DNA of 64,000 bases from Zea mays (taxonomy: Eukaryota; Streptophyta; Magnoliopsida; Poales; Poaceae): NCBI RefSeq assembly GCF_902167145.1, contig NC_050100.1:188039439-188103438 (forward strand), written 5' to 3'. Positions 22,458 to 35,346 of this stretch are shown here, one piece after another (position 1 is the first letter of the stretch; each line of letters opens with the position of its first letter). The notes beneath the pieces are model-generated. The model searched no databases, was not told the origin of the DNA, and saw only the letters and a program-made list of their open reading frames with translations. Made by a program: the position numbers and the translations under genes.

Positions 22458-23310
22458 TTGATCATTGCAAAGTGCATTTTTGGAATTAAGAGGTACTGAA
22501 TTGGTTAAACTGTCGAGTAGAGGACTAATCAGACTATCAGAGAGGAAATTAATGTAACCATTGCTCTTCACTGCATTGTTGCCAGTACTGTTGATTTCAT
22601 GTCTCTGAATTTAAGCTTGAGTGGCACCAGGCTTTGTGCTTTCTTCTTTCCCCACCCTCTTTAGCGGCACAAACGTTGAGAACTTATTTATATGGATAAA
22701 TATTTATCGATTTAATAGTGTGGTGGTACTTCTGTGCATTTTAGCTGCCTTGTGATAAATCACCAGGCCCCGATTTGGTTTCACAGGTCGCTTTTGTTGT
22801 CAACGTGTTCAATGCCTTGTTTGAAATAGGTGCAAAGGAGCCTTCACTTGGTTAATGGAGCGATCCTAACGGCTAATTTGGAAACTCAAATCCCCTTCGG
22901 GATTAAAGGGGCCTCCATTTCCGAAGGGGATTTGAGATTCCCAGAGTAGCCCTAATACTGCTGTCCAAATCTGCCGCTGTCCAAATCTGCCGAAGCCAAG
23001 GGAATCCGGGATTAGAAGCCCACAAGTTCGATTCGCAGTTTTGGGAAGCTGGTCTCACCAGATCTTACCAACAGAATCCTAAGCTAGTTCCCGCATCTCA
23101 TCTCACCAAATCAAACAGCGTTCCTCAAACGCCGCAGGTATGGCTGCAAATACACTGATGCCTATTTGGAACACAGGAAGGAATTGAGAATGCAGAAAAG
23201 TTTCCCACCCAAGGTTTCTTTTGAATGCGGGATTTTTTTCCGTTTCATGGGTTTTTCATGTGAAAATGAACTGGGCCCTTAATATTATGAGACCGTTTTG
23301 ACTTCTCTGT
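22458..23310 (+). other. TIC20 3' UTR and following spacer
   Basis: The 3' UTR probably runs to about 22700. At 22885-22900 and 22921-22936 there is a perfect 16-bp inverted repeat (CTCAAATCCCCTTCGG) with a 20-base loop, perhaps the core of an unclassified MITE. No gene seen in the rest. Confidence 0.4.
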
Positions 23311-23626
23311 ACCCATTTATTTATTCTAAACTGTAAGAGCATCTTCGTGGATTCTTTGTTTTTGGCTCTCTATTTAACTCGATATATATTTTTCTATAAA
23401 GATTACACTCTATATGGAGCACCTCACTCTAACTTGAAGAAGCTAGCCAGAGTGGCTAGCTAAGTTTTGCTAGTGCGGGAGTCAATTTAAAGAGTCGGAT
23501 AGCTTATCGAGTTAGATAGCTAGTATATTGCAGAGTTATTTGTTGTTGAGTAATCAAAATTTAGCTTGACAAGCCATTTAACTAATCTCTTGGATATGCT
23601 CTAAGACCCATTTTATTTATTCTAAA
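23311..23626. repeat. MITE-like insertion between 20-bp direct repeats
   Basis: Ends around AGAGCAT (23337) and ATGCTCT (23595) resemble common small grass MITEs. The unit is flanked by near-identical copies of ACCCATTTATTTATTCTAAA (23311-23330 and, with one extra T, 23606-23626). That is longer than any normal target duplication. Confidence 0.4.
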
Positions 23627-25311
23627 TAAAAAGACATTCTGACTAGCCTTCATTCCTTGCTAGCGGCTATCTCCAACAACTTACCTATTCGTATACCTAT
23701 ATTTAAACTTGAATATGCGAATAGTACAGTCTATAGTGTAAAACAGTATTCTGGGTGAACATATAGATAAATTGCTGGACATAGTCTAAGGTTATTCTTA
23801 ATGGATAGTATCATACTCATTAATGAGATGTCATATAAGACTTTTCGCTGATGTGGCAAGACATTTAATAGGGGAAGTTGTATGTTATATAAAATATTTA
23901 TTGTTTTGGCACGACATCTTAGGTTGTGGCATAAAAAATAATGTTTAGATATAGTCTCACACAATATCACACCAATTAACTAGTTTAAATATATAATTAT
24001 GATAGTACACATTACGAAGGATATCACACTTTAAATCCTATGTGGTGACACTCCATTTTTAGTTGCAAGCACGGAACGCCAACAAAGGGGCGGGGGAACA
24101 AGCTCAAGTGCTGTGGCCTAATCCTTTTCACCACACCACCTCACTCGCGGAGCACCCGGCATCTGATTCTGATCAGTGGGATGTCGCCGTGCAACCAACC
24201 GCTTGACCGAGCGACAACGAAGTGCTGGGTGGTCGCTGAACCCATTGCAAACGGCGCCAGTGGTTCGTTCGGTGCCGAGCTCACCTCACGCGACTGCCCC
24301 ACGGCACCGGCAGGCAGCAGCCGGGCGACGGGGACGCGACGCGTCTCTGGCTGCGCTAGTGACAAGTGCGTCCCGTTCATGTCCTGGCATTCCACCCCGA
24401 TCCGTCGCCTTAGACGACGCTACGCACTGCCCAACCGCTGCAAACTACCAGTAGCCGACGACAAGTGCAGAGGAACGGTCGCTTACGCCTTAAGGACCTG
24501 TACCGTTGTACGCATGTTAGTGTCCAAATCCAAGCAATATGCAATAAGATACTGTATCTGTACGAATGAATCTTACTGTTCATCCGGTCAGTCCTTCCAA
24601 AGAAAGAAAAAACGCGCAATGTGATTGTGAAGAACTCATGTCTCTCACAGATAGGTGCACTGGGGTGATGGATGGCTTTGATTCAGCACCAAAAAGTGTT
24701 GACCTTTTTTCCCCCCTCTTTTCGCCTTGAGTAATATTCACACGTGCTGTCGATCGACCTAACTCCTCGAGAGCACGTCCGATGTCGTGCTCCACATTTC
24801 TCCTGTGTTCGGACGACGGTTTCACAACTTTCCTGACGTACTTGCCAGTGCGCCCCGACTGGTGGCAATGGCATGGACGGGTCAGTGATTTTTTTCGGGG
24901 GTCTTATAAACCTCAAAGCTTGATGCAGAAGCCGTTTTACCTACCTGTCTTCGTCGACCCGACGTCCACGAGGTGCAATGCCACATCGATCCCCTGTAGA
25001 AAAAGCTAGCTAATAGCCTATATGGACAGGTAATATTCAGACTGTGGACGATAAGGAAGCAAATATACTTTTTTTCCGGAGGAAAAAAACATGCACACTG
25101 CAGATACACCGATCTCATTCTAAGAAGTAGAAGCCATGGAATCGATGCCAACATTTTTTTTCTAGGAAAAAAAAGGAATTGGTAACAAATTCCAGTCGTC
25201 GCGTGCAAACTGGTTTATCATGATCCCCCAGTAGAGCAGGAGAGCAGCCATGGCCCATGGGGAGGACGGAGGAAGAAGCTAGGCCAACGCTGGTCTCCGG
25301 TGGGACACGTA
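23627..25311. other. Spacer between TIC20 and FPP genes
   Basis: AT-rich to about 24050, probably with MITE debris near 23670-23790. It is GC-richer from 24060 to 25311. No frame resembles a known protein, and I see no RNA gene. Confidence 0.4.
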
Positions 25312-25721
25312 GGGCGTGTTTGTGACCCTGTCCCTGGCCAGCTCGGTCCGTTCAATTAGACCAGGCTGAGGCTAGCCTGTCCCGGCTACTGCAACTTATT
25401 TTGTTTGCGCACTTGTACCATATGAGCCTGGCTCAGACGAGCTGGTGTTTGTCATCCAATATGCAGCCAGGCTAGAAGACCAAAACTACCTAAACGCGGA
25501 ATCCTTGCGCCACGAGCAGCCAGGCTCCCAGGAAACGGACCTTGAGCTCGTTTCTGTGGAGCCAGGCTGAGAGGCTCAATTTGCACGCGCACAGCCTGGC
25601 TCTCGAGCCAGCCAGACGACGCAAACATAGGAGCTGCAGCCCGGGAGCGCAGCCACGCAAACACAGGAGCTGCAGCCCGGGAGCGCAGCCAGGCTGCTGG
25701 GCCATGGCGACAAACACGCCC
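25312..25721. mobile_element. MITE with GGGCGTGTTTGT ends
   Basis: 410 bp with perfect 12-bp inverted ends GGGCGTGTTTGT and ACAAACACGCCC, flanked by GTA on both sides (25309-25311, 25722-25724). It is full of AGCCAGGCT and AGCCTGGCT units and contains a tandem duplication around GGAGCTGCAGCCCGGGAGCG (about 25630-25690). The 3-bp duplication fits CACTA or PIF/Harbinger. It lies just upstream of the FPP leader exon. Confidence 0.75.
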
Positions 25722-27135
25722 GTAGAGTGTGGTCGTGGTCGTACCCGGGCCGGGACTGAACAGCCCAACTGCTCCAGCTTCCAGTCGTTCTGACAGCATG
25801 CCTGAACCACCAGGCTCCTCGCTGACCCCTCCGCTTCCTTCCCGCCAAGCGAAAGCGCCACCCGCGCTGCCCCTGCCCCCCTTGACGCCTTCCTCCGATC
25901 CTCAACAGGATACACCCCTCGCAACAGAAACCCCCTCCGCCGAGGCCCGCCGACCAAACTTCTGCCAGTACCGCTTGCACCTTACCTGCCAAGCTGCGTA
26001 CTGACGGAACGCCTTGAGCGAGAGCGAGGTTGCGCTCCACTCCACTCCACTCGCCAGTTCAGTTCTTGCTTCCTGCTCCTGTCGTGGTGCCCTGAGTCCC
26101 TGACTGCGAGGAGCTAGCTATGCATCCCCGCGGTGGCCGACGAACTGCGTAGCCTGATCAAACAGGTACTGAATATGTTCTCTCACCTTGGTTTTGATGC
26201 TCTTCTGTTTCGGATTATTGGGATGTCTTTGTCATGTTGAATGCTGGGTTTCAGTTTTACAACTACATTGGTGTAGCCTGTGCTCGTCAACTTTAGTGGA
26301 TAGTTAATATATATATTTTCTGAACAAAATGGCACCTGAAATGTTTCGATTTTCGTACGATTTTTTAAAAGCGAGTTTGTGTCTCAACTTTTGCATGTGA
26401 GTACCTCAGGGATGCGCTAATTTCAGAATTATTTGAACAACTGAAGTAGTACATTTTCTTTGAATTGGTTTCTATATTTCCACAGATTATTCGTACTACA
26501 TATTTTGCCAACAACCAACTCACTACAAACTCATCAAACTAATAGGCACTTAGGCAGTTGTTAGAAGACCAGCAGTTTCGTCGGTCTTAAATTGGACAGT
26601 CAATATCAAGAATTTTGGATCAGGGTTGAATAAACGAGGGGTTCCAGTACGACCCAACATTTCAAAAGCATACTTCTTTAGTCTGTTGCATGGTTTGTTT
26701 GGTTTTGGTGGTCATAATTTGGGAGGAACTAATGTTCAACGTTTCCAACGACAAAGAGTTCAGATATCAGCAAGTTTTTTCCTTCGGAATGAGACACATC
26801 AACTAGTAGTGGACTAGCGGTTGCTTCAGAAGCCCACACATTTCTATCTCTCCTTTACAAAAAAGCTTTGGTGGACGGAATGAAGAACTGTTCAGTTGTA
26901 GGACTATTTATCTTTAGCAACTGGTTGGTAAAACGTGAGAACCAAACTAGTGCAGTTGTTGCGGGCTCATACATAAGCAAGAGCATCATGCAAACCTAAT
27001 TGGCTTGACCAACCTCTGTTGTTACTGTCTTACACAAGTTGTTAACGTAAATTACTTGTTCATTTTCCCACGTATTCTTTGTTTCTGCATAAACTTTTAG
27101 CTGAATAATCTGGGGAAGCAAGCGTCAAGGTAACA
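25722..27135 (+). other. FPP gene leader exon and first intron
   Basis: A CT-rich, plant-leader-like stretch (25800-26165) ends at a good donor (CAAACAG then GTACTG at 26166). An upstream ATG at 26120 is followed by a stop after ten codons. The intron is AT-rich and runs to an acceptor near 27102 (AACTTTTAG). The coding start is at 27136. I saw no upstream exon encoding the basic N-terminal peptide (DRRSW/WPWKKKSS) usual for this family. Confidence 0.45.
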
Positions 27136-29681
27136 ATGACTGAAATGGGAGAAGCTCTGAGAACCTGCATGGAGCGGCTGGTGGTTGCCAGAGAAGAGCG
27201 GGAGCAGATCATCGTCGAGGCGGCCAACGAGATATCCTCCAAGAAGAAGAAAGTGCGCGAGCTCCAGCTGAAGCTGGAGGACGCGAACAAGAAGATCGCG
27301 AAGCTCGCCGCCGAGAACAGCAACCTCTGCAAGGCCGCTGACGTCAAGGACGCGCTGATCGGGGAGCTGAGGGAGTCCGCAGCGGCCACTGGGGACAAGC
27401 TCGCCGACGCGACGGCGAGGCTAGAGTCGGCGCAGAAACAAGCCGGGTCGTTGGAGTACGAGGTGCGCATGCTCCAGAAGGAGCTGGAGGTCCGGGGCCA
27501 GGAGCGGGAGTACGACCTCAAGTCCGTCGACGCCGCGCGCCGGCAGCAGGCGGAGCACCAGAAGCGGATCGCGCAGCTGGAGGCTGAGTGCCAGCGGCTG
27601 CGCGCCATGGTCCGCAAGAGGCTTCCCGGGCCGGCAGCGATCGCCAAGATGAGGGACGAGGTCGATCAGCAGCAGGCCCAGACCCCCACAGCCAGCCCGA
27701 GGCGACCCCGTCCCGCGACGCCCTCCTCGCCGCGGTCGGCCGTCGCGCCGTTCTCGCCGCGGACCCCGTCGCCGCGGCGATCCGTCTCGGGCGGCGCCGA
27801 CGGCTACGCGTTCAGGCTCCGCGCCGTGGAGGACGAGAACACGGCGCTGAAGCAGGCGCTGGCCAAGAGGGAGAGCGAGCTGCAGTTCATGCAGATGAAG
27901 TACGCCGACGAGGCCTGCAAGCTGACGGCGGCTCAGATGCAGGTCAAGGAGCTGACGGAGGAGAACAGGCAGCTGAGTGACGCCAACACTCAGTCTGAAT
28001 CCTGGGCTTCTGCTCTGGTTTCTGAACTGGACAAGTTCAGGTCAGGCAACGAGAACGGTGGTGCCTGTGCGTCCATCATGGCATCATCTGAGATGAACCT
28101 GCTCCATGATTTCTCTGAGGTTGAGAAGCTGGAGACGGCGTCAGGTGATCAAAAGCGCAACGTGCAGCGTGCATCTCCGCACAAGGCGGATACAGGACTG
28201 GCAACGGAAGAACAGAATGGTAATGCTCCTGTCCTGGATGGTAGCGTCTCCAACGGCCATCCTGAGAAGGTTAGGCATATCTGGGAATTAGTTGTGCAGA
28301 AGCATGAAGCGAGCGGGGAAAGCTTTGAAGCTATTATTGAACAGATAAGCCAGGCATTGGAGCAGACAGCTACTCGTGCCAAGAGAGATGGTTCGGACGT
28401 GCCAAGTGACCAGTCTGAAATAGAGAAGGCGGTGAGAGATATGGTTGAGCAGACCACTTCCATGATCCAGGCGGCATATGCAGAAGAAGACGACGTCGCA
28501 AGATCAAGAGCGCTGTCGCACCACAAGTCTGAGATGTTTCGCCGCTTCAAGCGCCTGGTTCAGGTCCGTCATGAGCTACTGGAAGGGAAATGCGACCTTG
28601 GAAAGTTTGTAGACGAGGTCTGCCTCATCCTAAAGTACGTAGTGAGCCAATGCTTCTCGGATCAAGATCAGATCGACACTGTGAGCCGTGATACAGAGGA
28701 TTTTGATGGAGCTAAGCCATCAGGTGCGGTTACAGCAGACGGTACGCATGACACTGAAAGCGCTAAACCAACAGCGACTTCAGCTTTTCGGACAGAAGCA
28801 GATGGAGAACCAGTTCAGTCAGTTGAAAGCCAGACTACGGCGGCCAATCGTCTGCAGAAACCTGATATAGAACTCATACATGCCCTACAACACGAGGATG
28901 GTAGTAGTATCCTTTCAGAGAGAAAATCGGCGGCATACCGTGAGATGCAAAGGTAGATTTATATGCTGCTATGTGTACTCGATCACTTTTTAAAAAATAA
29001 ATAAATAAAATGTTGTCAACAAATTTTTTTTTTTGATGTATGCTCTTGATCATACAGCCCTGCTTCTGAGGCAAGTGTGGAACGTCGGGCAGTGCAAGAG
29101 GAAAATCATTTAGCAACAGTAAGTTACGGTGTCTGTGAGTCTGTCTACAGTTATTAGTACACCATCATGAACTGAACTCACAATATCAGCATTCACTGCA
29201 GAACTCAGAGATTCTCGCAGCGGCTGATAAGCTCGCCGAGTGCCAGGAGACGATCACGATGCTGAGCAAGCAGCTGCAGGCTCTAAAGACGCCGGCAACT
29301 CCAGGTCCTCTAGACGCCTCCTCCGCCTGCATCCCCAGGACGAGCTCGGCGAAGTCCGACTACAAGCCGCAGTCGCTCGCGAGCATCCTCGCCGAGGCCT
29401 CCACGTCTCCCAGTCCCACTCCCACCACGCCCACGCCACAGGTGCTGTCCAAGGAAGACGAAGGCGAGGTTCGTGCTACTGCTACGCCGACGACGAGGAG
29501 CGCAGCACGGCAGGAGGAGAACGACGCCGGCGGCAATAATTCGATGCAGATTGTCGTCGTCCATGCCGAGCCGCGGCCGGACGACGGTGGTTCCGCTGAC
29601 CCGACGAAGAGGAGGAAGAAGCGCGGCACGAGCCTGCTGGGCAGGATCGTGTTCAGGAAGAGAGCCGAAGGCGGCTCCTAG
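27136..29681 (+). CDS. Filament-like plant protein, FPP7 type
   Basis: Three coding exons, 27136-28952, 29058-29118 and 29202-29681. Splice sites are AAAG/GTAGAT...CATACAG and AACA/GTAAGT...CACTGCAG; phases match and give 785 aa. Family hallmarks: a long heptad-rich coiled coil (about 1-180) containing LEYEVRMLQKELEVR and LEAECQRLRAMVRKRLPGPAA; a Ser/Pro-rich hinge (about 183-218); a second coiled coil with ENTALKQAL; the conserved SWASALVSELDKF; and near the C-terminus ADKLAECQETITMLSKQL and a basic tail. In the family these are cytoplasmic or microtubule-associated coiled-coil proteins of unclear function. The protein lacks the usual N-terminal 100 or so residues, so either an exon is missed or this is a short form. 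A 16-bp palindrome (30041-30056) lies about 360 bp past the stop. Confidence 0.9.
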
Positions 29682-30118
29682 ACCGACTGCGGTGACCTGC
29701 ATCGATGCGGTGGATGCGTTCTGCTGCCTACAGGTTTGGCATGGATCCGGCCAAGTGTGCTGTCACGTTGTGACCAGTGGTTTTTTTCCCCTTCTTCAGC
29801 GTGTTCTGTTTATGCTGCTCCCAGTGAGCGAGCGATCTTTTTGGGCGACATATGTTCCGGTCTTGCAGAGCCTTGTGGCTGATGGCGACGGGTTCTGTCG
29901 CATGGTGTGAGCTACGTGTCTTCTTTTGTTTATGGACAGACTTTTCTCTGTGTATTTATGAACATCTTGGCTGTGCAAAAATGTTTATTTATTGGAAGGG
30001 GACAGGTTCTTTTGTCCTTACAGTAACAGTGCGTGGGTACAGTACTGTACAGTACTAGAACAGATTTGTGTGTTTTCTGAGATGTTCTTGCACTTGCCTA
30101 AACTGCTGGACTATAGGC
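29682..30118 (+). other. FPP gene 3' UTR region
   Basis: T-rich sequence after the stop codon, plausibly the 3' UTR to about 30060. It contains the perfect 16-bp palindrome AGTACTGTACAGTACT at 30041-30056. Confidence 0.45.
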
Positions 30119-30239
30119 ATGTTTGGTTCGTTGCCTCAATTGCCATATTTTGCCTAACTTTTTTTGTCTAAGGTTAATTATTCAATTTGAACGACTAACC
30201 TTAAGCAAAGTGTGACACATTTAGCCACAAACCAAACAT
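30119..30239. mobile_element. Small MITE with ATGTTTGGTT ends
   Basis: 121 bp bounded by perfect 10-bp inverted repeats ATGTTTGGTT and AACCAAACAT. The true ends may extend a few bases further; no clear target duplication. It lies just past the FPP 3' region. Confidence 0.55.
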
Positions 30240-33200
30240 GTTTTATATATACCGCAAAGGAATTGATCAGCAGGACGTGGGAATTCAAAAGGGCTGCGGA
30301 TAGAATGAGTGTAGAGATCCGAAATCCGAATGCATAAGGAGCGCGGCAGGATTGTTTAATCTCATGGCAAAAGTGGCCATCCCAAGGGGGGCTTCTCAAC
30401 GGGGATGTGATGTTCTGATTTAATTAAATAGATGGGAAAGGGATTGCCATAACCTAATCCTGCGCAGAATGGGCCGGACCAGCTGACCTCAACATAAGAA
30501 AAAAAGGGAGGAAAACTGTATGGCACAGACCTCGCCTTCTGGATGAAGCGGCGCCGTCCGAAACCGGCGCACACAAGGACGGCCGTATTCTAGAGGCCGG
30601 GCCGGGCGGCTGAATGGACAGGACAGGAGAGCCCGGCAGCACCTTGGACGCAAAGAGGTTTCAGATGCTGACAACTTCGCATGAAAAACACGAAAAAAAA
30701 ATTAGTCTGCGGCCGGACGCAGACAGAAACGTCATACGCAGCTGCTACTCCGCGACGCCATCGACAGCTTGAGGCCGAGGAGACACCTGGATTAGATTAT
30801 CACTCAGGACGGCACGAACTTGTTGTTTTCCACCGGCCCCTTTTTAATTGACTGCCGGCAGTTGCTTGTCATCTCTCTGTTCTGTGCTTCTGCACTGCTG
30901 GGATGCCTGGATAGCGTGGCTAGTCATGGGCTCATCTTATTCTTATCCTGTACGCTTTTTTTTCCTGAAGTTCTTGTGGAACCGGGTGACCAGATGGCAA
31001 GTTGTGGAACGGTATGGATTCTTTGCTTCCGTTGCGTCTGCCGCGCCGTTTGATGGCATATGGTTCTTATCGCCACAAAAAGGTTCCCGGATCCAGATGT
31101 CTGGATGCCATTGCCAATACATGAAGCTACCCTACCTGTTGCTCCAGATGCCGTTTATCTGAATTCCAGCTTCTTTTTCTCCGCAAGTTCATCCTCTGTG
31201 AACAGTCACTGAAAACTCGTTGCAGGGAGAGGGATTGCTCTAAACAAAAAAAACCAAAGTTTCTGCCTTTTTTTTCGGGAAAAGTTCTTCTAGTATTTTT
31301 TTTAAAAAAAAAATCCAGCTATCCTACCTTCGCATGTGCAAAATAAAGTATCAGATAACGACGGTCAAATAAACTATTTAAATTTCTGTATACAAATGGT
31401 ATTACTCACACTTTGGTTGTAATGTTTTTTTTAAAAAAAATATCAGGACATACTTGAAAACAAAAACAGTAGCTGTTATATTTGTATTGGAGGCTGCATC
31501 AATGTCTATAATATATCTATATACTTCCACACTCTTCTCTATCACCGTCTGATTCAGTCCTTCACCATCATTATCAAAAAAGTTAATCATAATATAAATA
31601 CACATTATATCTCATATCTCATCTCCTATTTTAAATTTCACTCTATAAACAGTGTTGTAGACTACAATGCAAAATAATTTTTTGTACGACCTGCTAGGGA
31701 CAACCTAAAGTTACTCATTGCCATTATAAAATATTTAGCCTAAGATATCCAAATACATTTATACAATATGCACACCTCCACAAATAATGAAAAACAATTA
31801 AAACCATCCATATGCTTGTTTTCCTATCATCTATTCCTACTATTTATTAAAAAATAGAGCGACTCTGTTCTGCTTACCAAACACGAGATCGGAGTCGCTC
31901 TATTACAGTTGGCTCCATAATGAAACACCCTCTATGGTGCAACCGGATGGGTCTCCTATTATGTGGAAGTGAGACTAGTCATATGCTTGTGCTTTACTAC
32001 GATATTTATGTATTACGTGTGTAGATTTTATTTTAATAAAATAAAAAATATATGTGTTTTGTTGGGTAGGTAGATATTAATGTAGAGTCAACGATTAAGG
32101 TTCGAGAATCCTCACTTGTACACAATTTTATCTTCTTTTTTTGCATAAAACGTGGAGAAAAAGGATGTCCACTGTGAAAACTGGTGCTTTAATATAATAG
32201 ACAAGAGAAAGAGAAGATATGTGTTGAGAATTCCTATTTATGAAGAGTGAAATTAAGGTAAACTAAAACTATAAATTTATTATTGACACGATATAATATA
32301 GTAAAAAAACGGTTGCAATCATGTTTCTCATGCAATCACCGTATAATTAAAGTATCAAAAGTCTAAAAAGTTCTAAAAAAATTATAAATATACTTTATTA
32401 TATACACTACAATGTATGAAATTTCAAGTTCTAATTCATACTATATTAAAAGGTATAGAAATGGAAAAGCTATATAATTTTTAGTTCTTTATATTGGATA
32501 GAATTTTCTGTTTTTTTATATATCTTAACATAGGAAAATTTATATTTACTATTTGATACATTATTAGAGTATATAAGAAACTATATCTATTTTTTGAGAA
32601 TTTTGTGACTTTTAATAATTTGATTGTACGATGACTGAACAGAAAATCTAATTCAACAGAAGTTTGACTCAATATAGTACTATATTTTTTTAAGGACGTG
32701 GAGAGGGCGTGAGCCGTATATGATAGTGGTACATGCCCACATGTTATACAGCTTCTCAGTTTCATTAAAAATAAAATGTAGGCTCTGTTTATAAGTTACT
32801 ACAACTCAAACATGAATAACTAAGCACTGTCTCCTTTTGTAAGTCATTTGTTGCTGGAAGCACCAGTAACAAAATCACGAGCGGTGGCGGCTGGATCGGA
32901 TACTTGCATTGCTTCCAGCCTTCCACTAAGGTTTATCGTCAAAGCGTGCGCGGTGCGCCCATTGGGAATAGAAACTGCCTTGATTATCATGGTTTTTGGT
33001 CAAAGCGTGCGCCCCTTGGAAATTTGGGAGTCGAAACTCGTGTTATAAAGCAAACCAAACACTTCAAATCAGGTCATATTTTTATTTTTTAGGACTTAAA
33101 TATACAATTTCTTGTTGGAGCCAAAACTTTCCGTTACAAACAAACAAAAAGCTCCTCAAAATATAAAAATAGGTGAGGTGATGGAAGTAACTAGTCTCGA

Positions 33201-33712
33201 ACAAAAGTATAAAGTGCATGGGGTTTACAAATCAAGGTAAAAAGAGATACCATTATTAGCTATATGCAAATGTGAATCACAGGAAGATTCAACTTTTCAG
33301 ATTGTGTGGTTTTTATTTTTTTCTAGCCGCTTCTTTCCTCCTCTTTATTCGAAATTATAGTTCTAGAATCTATCTCCACCATATATATGTACAACTTGAG
33401 CAATGAAAGCATAAGGATAAAGAGACACGCACCAGGGTATAATATAAAAGAAGAAAACAACGAACCAAAAGCTCATTGCATAAGACAAGCTTTTCATCCT
33501 TTTAACCGACCTATATAATACTTCTTCACATCTAGATAACAGCAGCTAGACTATGATACATCACCAGCAGCAGAACAACAACTTAATAGCGGCCAAATCA
33601 AGCTGCGTGCCCTAACTCCTAAGCATGTGTGTCAGTATCGCCGTGACCATTCGCCATTACTACACCTAATTCCTGTTTGACAAATGGGCCACCTGTCGGT
33701 CTCCGCTGTTCG
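30240..33712. other. Spacer between FPP and SPRY genes
   Basis: 30440-31200 is of mixed composition and gives no recognisable protein. 31250-32800 is very AT-rich; 32300-32660 resembles 37190-37470 in order of motifs (AAGTTCTAATTCAT, then a TTGTA(C/T)GA block). The SPRY gene's 3' UTR probably occupies the last few hundred bases before 33713. No RNA gene seen. Confidence 0.4.
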
Positions 33713-35307
33713 TCAGTCTCGTAGCGGGATCTCGAACAGGTCGGACTCGGCCTCCGGGTCGCCGACGGACGCCGCGCCGGAGCCGCCGACGCTCTCCTTC
33801 CTGCTCCTGCTCGTCTTCGCCGTCTCCAGCCACCCGGAGTCCACGCGGCCCACGGAGAAGAGCTCGCCGCTGTCGTCGAAGTCGAGGCCCATCGAGCCGC
33901 TGCCGCGGGCGTCCACCGTGGACGCGGCGCGTACGAAGCACGGGTTGGCCGTGCGCCGCGCGTTGCCCGGCGCGTACCGGAACTTGCTCTGCCCGAGGTT
34001 GACCAGCGCCATCACGTCGAAGCTGGAGGCCAGCACCGGGTATAGCGGGCTCGAGAACGCCTCCGCGTTGCAGCTCACGGCGTGGACCAGCTGCCCGTCC
34101 ACCGTGAAGAACACCTTGCGCTTCGCCGGCTCGAAGCCGCACCCCACAACCTTGTCCACGCCCGCCCACGAGGACTTGTCCGATTCGTACACCAGCTTCA
34201 TCCCTGAAACCATTCAGCGAAATCAAACTCTTTATCGCGCTCATGGATCGTTGAAGCAGCAGCGTGCTTTATGTGCTCTGCTAAATGCTAATACTTACCG
34301 TCAAGGTAGACCGCGCCGTCGGAATGGAAGCCGATGGACGACGCGTACGTTCCGACCAGCGACGGCCGTTGTGGAGCGGCGGACGCGGTGGCGAGGCCGA
34401 GCGACATGACCAAATGCCTCCGTTTATCCTGTTCGTCGTCCTTGACGGCTCTGTTTTCTTGGACCGGGTTCTTGGCGGCAGGTGCAAAACTGACGAGCTT
34501 GACGCGGTCGCTCTCGCTGGAGCCGTCCCGCCCACGCCTGCTCGCCCTCGACGCGGACCACTCCGGCCGTTTCGTGTTCAGGTAGATGATGGTGATCTCG
34601 AAGTAGGCGTCCTGCGGGAACGGCGCGCCGGCGAGGGGCGGGCCCGGCAGCGGAAGGCTCATCCTGGCGAGGCACAGCGCGTTGGGGTTCCCCGCGTCCG
34701 TGTCGCCGCGGAGCGGGCTCGGGTTGCTCCCGGGGAGCCACTTCCTGCTGGACGCGGCGGCGGCCGCCGGGTCGAGCCGCACCGCTTGCATCCGCTCGGA
34801 CGATCCCATGGGCAGCTCCCACGCTGCCGCCTCCGCCATGTCGCGGCTCGTCCCGGCGTCGCAGAGCGGGCACGTCCCCCACAGCGGCGACGACGACGCG
34901 GACTTGGACTTGGACCGCGGCGGCGCCACCGCGAACACGAACTGCGCCCACCCGTTCTCCGCCGCCTCGGTCACCAGCCGCGGGTGGTCGGCCCACTGGA
35001 ACGGGCCCTGCTGCGCGCCGCCGCCCGAGCCACGGTGCCTCGCGTCGACGCGGGCGTGGTGCTGGTGCTGGTGCAACTGCTGGAACCGGAGCCCCACGCG
35101 GCCGCTGGCGGCGTTGTACCTCATGTTGAGCTTCGCCAGCCCGGGGCTCGCCGTCGGCTCCGCAACGGCCGTAGGGGAAACTTCTGGCAGCGCCGGCGGC
35201 GCATTACGGGGCAAGCTCCTACGCCGGTACACCAGAAACACGACCGCGATCAGCGCCGCGATGGGGAGCCCGACGGCGAGCAGCAGCTTAAGCCACAGCG
35301 CCGCCAT
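33713..35307 (-). CDS. Membrane-anchored SPRY-domain protein
   Basis: Two exons on the minus strand, 35307-34299 and 34203-33713. The donor is GACG then GTAAGT, the acceptor GGTTTCAG, and the phase matches, giving 499 aa. Residues 5-28 are one hydrophobic helix followed by YRRR, so a signal-anchor with a cytosolic C-terminus is likely. A low-complexity His/Gly/Ala region follows. SPRY (concanavalin-A-like) elements include LVGTYASSIGFHSDG, KVVGCGFEPAKRKVFFTVDG, SPLYPVLASSFDVMALVNLG and KFRY, roughly residues 225-420. The C-terminus is Ser/Gly/Glu-rich. The layout, one N-terminal membrane helix plus SPRY, is like yeast Ssh4/Ear1, which recruit the ubiquitin ligase Rsp5 on endosomes; that comparison is inference from architecture. 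SPRY is a protein-binding fold with no catalysis. GC content is high, as in many grass genes. Confidence 0.88.
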
Positions 35308-35346
35308 ACTGCACGCACGTTCCTCCCGCTGTTGCTCACTGAGAAG

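Noticed and set aside
23015..23045. CAAGTTCGATTC, a B-box-like motif suggesting a tRNA
   Set aside because: No A box, acceptor stem or cloverleaf can be formed around it.
25452..26040. Several overlapping 80-155-codon frames on both strands
   Set aside because: They run through a MITE rich in AGCCAGGCT repeats and a CT-rich leader; low-complexity composition.
32095..32115. GGTTCGAGAATCC, a second B-box-like motif
   Set aside because: No A box at proper distance and no cloverleaf; no tRNA-derived SINE tail seen.
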